Assembly (NCBI RefSeq): GCF_000938305.1
Contig: NZ_JYMT01000042.1
Location: 248,001-312,000 of the forward strand
Direction of reading: 5' to 3'
Source of the DNA: Bradyrhizobium sp. LTSP885
Lineage (GTDB): Bacteria; Pseudomonadota; Alphaproteobacteria; Rhizobiales; Xanthobacteraceae
DNA length: 64,000 nt
Positions 51,686 through 59,000 of this stretch are shown piece by piece; position 1 is the first letter of the stretch; each line of letters opens with the position of its first letter. The position numbers were made by a program, and so were the translations under genes. The notes under the pieces are model-generated. The model was not told the DNA's origin, did not search any database, and saw nothing but the letters and a program-made list of their open reading frames with translations.

Positions 51686-51868
51686 ATGGTGAACGACGAA
51701 AAAGAGATTAAACCCCTGGAAGATATTTTGTACGCGCGAACTATGACCACAGGACATATTTCTGAGGCCTTGAGCCCGCAGGCTCCAGTCGCGCCGCCGG
51801 CTCCGCCAGCTCCGCCGATTGAGCCACCCTCGGAAGCGCCGACACCTCGCCCCGAAGCGGAAAAGTGA
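51686..51868 (+). CDS. small Pro-rich protein in the tRNA-bounded island
   Basis: A 60-residue protein from ATG 51686 with CGGAGGA as ribosome site. It has an acidic N-terminal part (MVNDEKEIKPLEDILYAR) and a Pro/Ala-rich tail (APVAPPAPPAPPIEPPSEAP). It has no signal peptide or membrane helix. It overlaps the next gene by 4 bp (GTGA), so the two are coupled. Function is unknown. Confidence 0.55.
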   Translation: MVNDEKEIKPLEDILYARTMTTGHISEALSPQAPVAPPAPPAPPIEPPSEAPTPRPEAEK

Positions 51869-52347
51869 ATCATCTAGTTCCCGACAAAGAAACGATCGAC
51901 CTCGTCACCTTCTACGCCGGTGTTGCGACGATCCTAGCTATGCCCTTCGGCGTTGGCGCAGTTTGGTATGCCGCACGTCAATTATCTCTCGCGCGCAAGG
52001 CAGGATCCGGTGCTTCACTAATCGCTCCGAGCGAAGCATTTAGACAATGCTGGAGGGAGTTCCTTTCGGCTTCAGACGACACTAAACGAAGGTACGCTTT
52101 CGGCGATCTCGCAAACAGCCTCGAGGTTGCCTGCGCGGTCTTTCGGGACAAGGTGTTCTTCGGGCGATCCGCAGATCTACTCGAGAATTACCTGGTTAGC
52201 GTTTTTCCGCTCATCGAGGGAAACGCGGAAGCTCGGGCAAGGATGGAAAGTCTTCTACAGACGTCACGAACGTTCGAAAATGTAGTGGAGTTTCTAAAGA
52301 ACCACCGCGACGAAGGCCTTCCCCGCCTACCGACATCACCCCAGTAA
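51865..52347 (+). CDS. membrane-anchored hypothetical protein, coupled to the preceding gene
   Basis: A 160-residue protein starting at GTG 51865, overlapping the previous stop. One hydrophobic helix near the N-terminus (LVTFYAGVATILAMPFGVG) is followed by a cytoplasmic helical domain (FGDLANSLEVACAVFRDK, then LENYLVSVFPLIEG). No known motif is seen. Its end overlaps the integrase remnant on the other strand by 12 bp. As cargo of an integrated element it could act in phage or plasmid interactions, which is speculation. Confidence 0.6.
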   Translation: MNHLVPDKETIDLVTFYAGVATILAMPFGVGAVWYAARQLSLARKAGSGASLIAPSEAFRQCWREFLSASDDTKRRYAFGDLANSLEVACAVFRDKVFFGRSADLLENYLVSVFPLIEGNAEARARMESLLQTSRTFENVVEFLKNHRDEGLPRLPTSPQ

Positions 52348-52659
52348 GCGCGCCTGTACTGATTCCGCCGCCCGTTGATCCCCTTCGGCATCTGCAAACA
52401 GGTGCCCATAGATATCGAACGTCACCTTGATCGAGCTGTGCCCCATTAGGCGCTGGATCTGCTTCGGATTATAGCCGCTCTCGATCCGGAGTGAGGCACA
52501 GGCGTGCCGCAGGCTGAGTAACTGGATATGGCTCGTCAGTTCTACATCGGCTTCGCGCGGAACACGGGCCTCGAAGCGGCGATAATAACTCGCCCGGGAC
52601 ACGCCGGCGAGCTTGCAGAGATGCTGAACGTCGACTTTGCCGGCGTCAGATGCAGTCAT
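52336..52659 (-). pseudogene. chimeric remnant: IS3 OrfB start fused to tyrosine integrase end
   Basis: The 107-residue frame joins two unrelated proteins. Residues 1 to ~48 (VQHLCKLAGVSRASYYRRFE and DVELTSHIQLL) are the start of an IS3-family OrfB transposase. From ~49 the sequence LRHACASLRIESGYNPKQIQ and LMGHSSIKVTFDIYGHLF is the C-terminal end of a tyrosine recombinase, with the catalytic Arg/His, His and nucleophile Tyr84. The rest of both genes is missing. The junction near 52512 records a deletion after IS insertion into the integrase. It is unlikely to be active. Confidence 0.85.
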
Positions 52660-53124
52660 GACTTCGATGACTTCCGTGAGACGGGCGCGATTGAGCCTTG
52701 CCGATCCGCTGCGTCCAAGGCGCGCAAGGCTTTGTGAAAAAAATCGATATCGAGCGCCTGTTGTCCGATCTTGCGTTCAAGTTCGGCAATCTTCGCCCGC
52801 GCCCTGGCCAGTTCGCCGCGGCTGCCCGTCGCCGCCGGTTCGGCTAATGGGCGTAACTTGCGAGGCCCGGGTTTGGGGCCGCGCTTGCGATTCAATCCCT
52901 CAGGTCCGTGGGCCTTCCACGCCTTGATCCAGTCATGCAGAAGCTTGCGCGATATCCCAAGCTTGCGGGCCACAGGCAGAACGCCTTCGCCGCCTTCAGC
53001 ACGCTTGATCGCCTTCTGTACGCCGTCGGAAACGTCCGGATCGCCATTTTGTCTGTCATCGGTCATCCTCAGGGATAACCTGTCACAGAAATTAGCGTGT
53101 CTCACTTACGGGGTGCAGTCCAGC
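52512..53124 (-). mobile_element. truncated IS3-family insertion sequence
   Basis: The element contains a complete OrfA and only the first ~48 codons of OrfB. The likely terminal repeat at the 5' end reads TGGACTGCACCCCGTAAG on the minus strand (ending near 53124), an IS3-type end beginning with TG. The 3' end is lost at the fusion with the integrase remnant. It cannot transpose by itself. Confidence 0.75.
52656..53066 (-). CDS. IS3-family transposase OrfA
   Basis: A 136-residue DNA-binding transposase subunit from ATG 53066 (MTDDRQNGDPDVSDGVQK). The helix-turn-helix is LPVARKLGISRKLLHDWIKA. A leucine-zipper-like coiled coil follows (ARAKIAELERKIGQQALDID, then FFHKALRAL). It overlaps the OrfB start by ATGA at 52656-52659. 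OrfB is truncated, so only the regulatory and DNA-binding half of the transposase remains. Confidence 0.85.
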   Translation of the reverse strand: MTDDRQNGDPDVSDGVQKAIKRAEGGEGVLPVARKLGISRKLLHDWIKAWKAHGPEGLNRKRGPKPGPRKLRPLAEPAATGSRGELARARAKIAELERKIGQQALDIDFFHKALRALDAADRQGSIAPVSRKSSKS

Positions 53125-53260
53125 ACTGTCACCGTAACTCCACCGTAACTCAGGCCTTGCTTCCATCCGTCGCGAACGCACGAGCCAGAACCAGAGGCGT
53201 GGCAGCCGACACCGCAGGATCCGCCCAAAAAAGCGGAGGCGGGAAGTAGGCGACGACGAC

Positions 53261-53288
53261 AAGGGCGCGGGGCTTCTCCCGCGCCCTT
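53261..53288. terminator. intrinsic terminator hairpin
   Basis: A perfect 11-bp stem AAGGGCGCGGG / CCCGCGCCCTT with a 6-nt loop is followed by TT on the plus side. It lies 14 bp after the end of the minus-strand beta-helix gene and is well placed to end its transcript, although the T tract is on the plus side. Confidence 0.65.
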
Positions 53289-53301
53289 TTAAATTGAAGG
53301 C

Positions 53302-54222
53302 CTACTGTAATCCCTGCGGGCTGCTAATCGCACCCACGGGACTGATCGTACCTCCGCCACCGTTATTCAAGAGACTGCTGTCGACATGCGACTGAATGGT
53401 GCCACTCAGGCCGACAGCATTGTAAGAGAGGTCGCTGTCGCGAACGCGGACGGTGCCATTCGCAATTATGCCGGTCGCGTTGCCCAGGATGATGCTGGAA
53501 GTGATCATCACGGTCGCGCCGGTATCCGTCTCGACGCCCGCCGTGACATGCTGCGACGCGATCGAGTTCTTGATGATGGCCTGAGCGCCGTTTCCAATCG
53601 CGAAACCGAAGTTGGAGTCGAACGTGCTGACGTTGTCTAACGTCGCCTTGACTGTCGAGGCGCCCGACGCAGCTGCAACAGCAAGCGCTGTGCCAAAATT
53701 GTTTCGGATAACCGTGTTTTTGACGAGGAAAGCGCCGTTGTTTGCGGCGTTAAGAATACCATTCTGAGTGAAACCATCGATCACGCAGTCCTCGATACTG
53801 ATTGCGTTATTGTTGTTGGTGGTACCGATGATCGAGATGCCCTTTGTGCCGGTGAGAATTCCACTGATGCTGAGACCTCGAAGCCGCACGATCATCGACG
53901 GCGCGGAATCCACGTTGATCGTGACTCCGACGGTGCCGGCTGCAAGTATGGAGCCGTAAGTTCCGGTGCAGTCGATGCCAATAGACTTCGTAATCGTCAC
54001 GACTCCGTAGCCGCCCGGATCGAGACAGTTGATTTCACCCAGCGCTGCGGTTTTCGAGATCGCACCCGCGAAGGTCTTACAAGGGGCCGTGCGGCTGCAT
54101 GGATTGGCGTCGTCACCGACACCGGATACCCACGTTCGTGTTGCCTGCGCATGAGCCGGAGCTGAAGTCAGAAGCGGCGAAAGCAATGCCGCGGCAAGAG
54201 CGAGGATCGCAACGTTTCGCAT
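53302..54222 (-). CDS. secreted right-handed parallel beta-helix protein
   Basis: A 306-residue exoprotein from ATG 54222 (MRNVAILALAAALLSPLL) with a signal peptide ending PAHAQA. The mature start TRTWVSGVGDDANPCSRTAP and CKTFAGAISKT is typical of a family of beta-helix proteins. After that, repeated strands rich in Asn/Ile/Val (SIEDCVIDGFTQNGI, VKNTVIRNNFG, IKNSIASQHVT, RVRDSDLSYNAVG) form the helix coils. No polysaccharide-lyase catalytic residues are identified. It lies inside the tRNA-bounded island. An upstream in-frame ATG at 54291 would spoil the signal peptide. Confidence 0.82.
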   Translation of the reverse strand: MRNVAILALAAALLSPLLTSAPAHAQATRTWVSGVGDDANPCSRTAPCKTFAGAISKTAALGEINCLDPGGYGVVTITKSIGIDCTGTYGSILAAGTVGVTINVDSAPSMIVRLRGLSISGILTGTKGISIIGTTNNNNAISIEDCVIDGFTQNGILNAANNGAFLVKNTVIRNNFGTALAVAAASGASTVKATLDNVSTFDSNFGFAIGNGAQAIIKNSIASQHVTAGVETDTGATVMITSSIILGNATGIIANGTVRVRDSDLSYNAVGLSGTIQSHVDSSLLNNGGGGTISPVGAISSPQGLQ

Positions 54223-54652
54223 TGTCACCTCCAAATGAATGAAAAATATCGGCCGGCCTAATAGGCATGCCATAGGCATCCTAACCTTCAAACTGGCCTT
54301 GTGTTAAGCGGTAACCTGCGCCCGTGCAGCAGTCGCGGCATGCCGAACGGGCCTTCAGCTTTGCCTTGCAGGTGGTCGCCAAGTTTGATCGCTATCGTGT
54401 TGGGTCCGGCGAACATCTGGTAGCCTCCGATTCTAGCGAGGCATCCCATTCGTGGCACGTGGAAATTCGGGGCAACGCACCGCACTGAATGTCGGTGCTA
54501 CTTCGAGAACAAATCCCGAAAGCGCCATGTACCGTCCGTGTGCCACGGACTAACTGGGACTATTCGGGAAAGGCTGAAATTAAAGGGTTTTCTTCGTAAC
54601 CTAGCGGTACACCGAAATTCGGCGCTCAATAGCAACATCGCATTGAAAACGT
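54223..54652. other. intergenic region between beta-helix gene and tRNA-Arg
   Basis: No gene is supported. A small 7-bp stem with 3-nt loop (GTCCGTG TGC CACGGAC, 54534-54550) is present. This is the stretch next to the tRNA 3' end where an intact integrase gene might have been expected; none is seen. Confidence 0.45.
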
Positions 54653-54729
54653 TGGCGATCCCAGCAGGATTCGAACCTGCAACCCACGGAGTAGAAATCC
54701 GTTACTCTATCCAGTTGAGCTATGGGACC
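54653..54729 (-). tRNA. tRNA-Arg (anticodon UCU)
   Basis: A 77-nt cloverleaf on the minus strand, G1 at 54729. The acceptor stem GGTCCCA pairs with TGGGATC (one G-U). The D arm is GCTCAACTGGATAGAGT. The anticodon stem ACGGA / TCCGT has loop TTTCTAC, giving anticodon TCT. The T arm is GCAGG TTCGAAT CCTGC. The discriminator is G and CCA is encoded. Its 3' 47 bp are repeated at 51520, marking it as the integration site of a mobile element. Confidence 0.97.
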
Positions 54730-55002
54730 GTTGCCGTCTTCTACCACCCCCAATATGAAAAATCCGCTGTCGCGCCAAGCCTGTCCCGGCCGATTTTTCG
54801 TGATTGGGGATGACGGGGGCCCGGGGGCGCTCGCCGGGTGCGGCATTTTCGCAGCCCATCGGCGTTTGTGAACGAGCCCACAGCTCGCGCTGGGCGTGCG
54901 TGATATTACTAAACATGTCCAGCGTGTGATGGCCTGCGCTGGCTGAAGTGACGCGAGACTGCCGGCAGGCTGCGGTTCAAAACCCCATCAATGGAGACGA
55001 GA

Positions 55003-55374
55003 ATGACCCACCATATTATGCGTGCAGCATTACCCCTGCTGTGCTTCGCCCTGACAGCATCGGTCACCCCGGCGCTGGCGCAGCAGGCGCCATCGATCCA
55101 GGTCGGATCGGATACAAGGGCGAAATCGGAAGCCGAGTGTCTGAAGGATGCGAAGTTCGCGATCACCGAGACCGGCTTCGGTGTCACCTTTACGTCCGGT
55201 CCCCACATCGGCGGCGCCGGCGCCCTGAACGGGGTCGGCGCTGCCGTTATCGTCACCTGCCTGTCGCAGGGCGCAAGGACCTTCATCGAAGTGGTGGGCA
55301 CGAGCCTCGACGGTAACGTGGCAGGCGAAGCCCGCAACAGGGTTCGGACCATTACGATGGGGCCGCCGAGCTGA
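55003..55374 (+). CDS. small secreted hypothetical protein
   Basis: A 123-residue protein from ATG 55003 (GGAGACGAG before it) with a signal peptide (MTHHIMRAALPLLCFALTAS, cleaved after ALAQ). The mature part is Gly/Ala-rich with two cysteines (EAECLKDAKFAITETG and VIVTCLSQGARTFIEVVG) likely to form a disulfide. It is soluble and periplasmic. The family is unrecognised. Confidence 0.65.
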   Translation: MTHHIMRAALPLLCFALTASVTPALAQQAPSIQVGSDTRAKSEAECLKDAKFAITETGFGVTFTSGPHIGGAGALNGVGAAVIVTCLSQGARTFIEVVGTSLDGNVAGEARNRVRTITMGPPS

Positions 55375-55518
55375 AACTGTCCCGCCGCAAACAGCCTGGC
55401 GTTCGCCAGGCGGTGCGCCGAGGTTGCGCTGGGCCGAAAGCCCAGCGCAACGGTCGCCGGACCGCGGCATTGCGGTGACCGTAGCCAATGTTGCTAGCGG
55501 CTCGAACGAAGGCGCGCC

Positions 55519-55656
55519 CTAACGGAGGCGATCGTTGCCTTGCGCTGGCGGCAGCTTGATCGGGACATGCGGCGAGGTGCTGACGACCCTTACGCTGCCG
55601 TCATGGGCGTGGCTTCTAATTGTTTCCAGGATCAGAAAGAACTTTTCCGCAAGCAT
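55519..55656 (-). CDS. very small conserved protein
   Basis: A 45-residue protein from ATG 55656 with a strong GCGGAGG ribosome site. It reads MLAEKFFLILETIRSHAHDG, then RVVSTSPHVPIKLP. I recall short proteins of this pattern (FFLxLETL ... SSSPHVPIKLP) as recurrent in Bradyrhizobium, with unknown function. A longer frame to 55803 adds an unsupported leader. Confidence 0.6.
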   Translation of the reverse strand: MLAEKFFLILETIRSHAHDGSVRVVSTSPHVPIKLPPAQGNDRLR

Positions 55657-56050
55657 GGCGAACCTCCGCTGGCGGGTGAATCTGATGCGCATGTTACGGC
55701 CGTGCTCGCCTCGAGAACTATGACACATCTCACACTTGTCTCGCACTTGGCCGCCTTCAGCGCCGATGACGACGGCGGTCCGTATCCAAGGTAAATAATC
55801 CACTTCCAGCGCGGCTTGCTCCGAACCGATCGTGCGGGCTGCGCGACAAAGGCTGGCGGCGGACCGCGACCTGTGGGTCCGGCGTCAACGGCGTGCCGGT
55901 ATCCGCCGCCTGCCGCCGGTTAGGGATTCGTCGGGCAATGCTGTATGCGACTTTTCAGCCCGTTCATGTCAGCGCCATGAGTCCGTCACCTTTTCGCGCA
56001 CTTTTGCGTCCCACGCGGCTGTCGTCCGCGGGGCCTTTGGGAGCTCCATC
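55657..56050. other. upstream region of the alpha-2-macroglobulin operon
   Basis: No gene is supported. The macroglobulin frame is open upstream to 55832, but that part has no signal-peptide or family character, so it is taken as leader. The promoter of the operon must lie here. Confidence 0.45.
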
Positions 56051-59000
56051 ATGATCGGCTTGGTTCGTGTCGCTGCAATCTGTGCCGCGCTGGTGCTTGG
56101 TATTAGCTTGGCGCAGGCTGCGGACAAGGCCTTCAAGCGCGACGACCTCGCCGATTCCGCGATCAAGCTGGAGGCCCAGATCAAGAGCGAGGCGGGCGCC
56201 GTCAACAAGGGCGCGGCAACGCTCAAGAGCGACGCCGACGCCGCGTTCAGGCGCAACGATTTCCGCTCCGGCCTGCAGATCCTCGGCCAGATCGCCGCTG
56301 CTACGCCGGAGGACGGCGCCAACTGGCTGCGGCTGGCAAAGACCATCTTCCAGATCCGCTCGGCCAGCTCCAGCGAACAGACTTTCCTGATGGAGCGGGC
56401 CTCGACGGCCGCTTACATCGCCTATCAGCGCGCCGGCAATCCGGGCGAGGAGGCCGATGCGCTGGCCGTGCTCGGCAAGGCGCTGTCGGAGCGCAAGCTG
56501 TGGCGCCCGGCGCTGGATGCGCTGCGTCTGTCGCTCGACCAGCGCGAGGTGGCCGACGTCCGCGGCCAGTATGAGAAGATGCGGGACGAGCACGGTTTCC
56601 GGTTGCTCGATTACAGCGTCGATTCCGATTCCGCCTCGCCGCGGGCCTGCTTCCAGTTCTCGGAGGATCTCGCAAAGCGCGTCGACTTCGCGCCGTATTT
56701 GGCGCTGGCCGGTACCGACAAGCCGGCTCTCTCGGCCGAAGACAAGCAGCTCTGCGTCGACGGGCTGAAGCATGGCGAGCGCTACAACATCAATCTGCGC
56801 GCCGGACTGCCGTCTGGTGTCAAGGAGGGCTTGCCGAAATCGGCCGAGTTCAACATCTATGTCCGCGACCGCAAGCCGTTCGTGCGCTTCACGGGGCGTG
56901 CCTATGTGCTGCCGCGCACCGGACAGCGCGGTATCCCGGTGGTCAGCGTCAACACGCCGGCGGTGAAGATCGACGTGTTCCGGATCGGCGATCGCAATCT
57001 GATCAACACGGTGATCGATAGCGACTTCCAGAGCGCGCTGAGCCGCTACCAACTCTCCGATCTCGGCGATCAGCGCGGCGTCAAGGTGTGGTCCGGCGAG
57101 CTTGCGACCGCGACCACGCTGAACCAGGACGTCGTCACCGCGTTCCCGGTCGACCAGGCGCTCGGCGATCTGCAGCCGGGCGTCTATGTCATGACCGCCG
57201 CACCCAAGAGCCCGGGCAACGACGAAGACAGCTCGCTGGCGACGCAATGGTTCATCGTCTCCGACATGGGCCTGTCGGCGTTTTCAGGCAATGACGGGAT
57301 CCACGTCTTCGTCAACTCGCTGGCCTCGACCGAGCCGGTCGCCAACGCCGAGGTGAAGCTGGTCGCCCGCAACAACGAGATTCTGGCAACCCGGAAGTCC
57401 GACGCGGCCGGCCACGTGCTGTTCGAGTCCGGGCTGGCGCGCGGCGAGGGCGGGCTGTCGCCGGCGCTGCTGACGGTCACGAGCGACAAGGCCGACTACG
57501 CCTTCCTCAGCCTGAAGACCAACGCGTTCGACCTCAGTGATCGTGGCGTCGCCGGGCGGACGATTCCGGCCGGCGCCGACGCCTTCGTCTATGCGGAGCG
57601 CGGCGTCTACCGCTCCAACGAAACCGTCTACCTCACCGCGTTGCTGCGTGACGGGCAGGGCAATGCCCTGACCGGGACGCCGCTGACCATGGTGATCGAG
57701 CGGCCCGATGGCGTCGAATTCCGCCGCGCCGTGCTGCCCGACCAGGGCGCTGGCGGCAGGACGCTCTCGGTCGCGCTGAACTCGGCGGTGCCGTCGGGCA
57801 CCTGGCGGGCTCGTGTGTTCACCGATCCGAAGGGCAATTCGGTCGGCGAAACCACCTTCATGGTCGAGGATTACATCCCCGAGCGGATCGAATTCGACCT
57901 TTCGGCCAAGGACAAGCTGATCAAGGCTGAAGTTCCGGTTGAACTCGGGGTCAGCGGGCATTTCCTCTACGGCGCGCCGGCCTCGGGCCTGCAGCTCGAA
58001 GGCGACATGCTGGTGGCGCCCGCGGCCAATGGCCGGCCCGGCTACCCCGGCTACCAGTTCGGCGTCGACGACGAGAAGACCGCCAGCAACGAGCGGACCC
58101 CGATCGAGGGCCTGCCGGAGGCCGACGCCAATGGCGCGGCGACCTTCCCGGTGAAGCTGGACAAGGCACCTGGCTCGACCCGGCCGCAGGAGGCCCAGAT
58201 CTTCATCCGCATGGCGGAGACCGGCGGCCGCTCGGTCGAGCGCAAGATCGTGCTGCCGGTGGCGCCCGCGACCTCGCTGATCGGCGTCAAACCTGCCTTC
58301 GGCGACAAGAGCGTCGCCGAGGGCGACAAGGCCGATTTCGACGTCGTGTTCGTCGCCCCCGACGGCAAGCAACTGCCGCGGGACGGGCTGCGCTATGAAC
58401 TGTTGAAGATGGAGTCGCGCTACCAATGGTACCGGCAGAATTCGTCGTGGGATTACGAGCCGGTCAAGTCGACCAAGCGCGTCGCCGATGGCGATGTGAA
58501 TCTTGCGGCCGACAAGCCGCTGCGGCTGACGTTCCAGCCGCAGCCCGGCCGCTACCGGCTTGATGTGAAATCGACCGATGCCGACGGCCCGCTGACCTCG
58601 GTGCAGTTCGATGTCGGCTGGTATTCGGACGGCAGCGCCGACACGCCGGATCTGCTGGAGACCTCGATCGACAGGCCGCAATATGCCTCCGGTGACACCA
58701 TGACCGTGTCGGTCAATGCGCGCACCGCTGGCAAGCTCTCGGTCTATGTGCTCGGCGACCGCCTGCTGACGACCCAAAGCGTCGACGTCAAGGAGGGCAC
58801 CCAGCAGGTCAAGCTCCCGGTGGCTAAGGATTGGGGCACCGGCGCCTATGTGATGACGACGCTGCGCCGGCCGCTCGATGCTGCCGCCGGGCGGATGCCG
58901 GGCCGCGCGATCGGGCTGAAATGGTTCGGCATCGACAAGAAGACCCGCACGCTCGCGGTCGAGCTCACGCCACCGGCGCTGGTGCGGCCGGGTTCGACGC

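Noticed and set aside
51046-53144. Similarity between about 51046 and 53118 (GTCCAGC-C-GTCACCGTAA-TCC) as a second pair of element ends
   Set aside because: It is short with several mismatches, and one copy lies outside the tRNA-bounded island, so it does not define a consistent element.
54534-54550. Small hairpin GTCCGTG-TGC-CACGGAC near the tRNA as a terminator
   Set aside because: Short stem, no gene ending next to it and no T tract.
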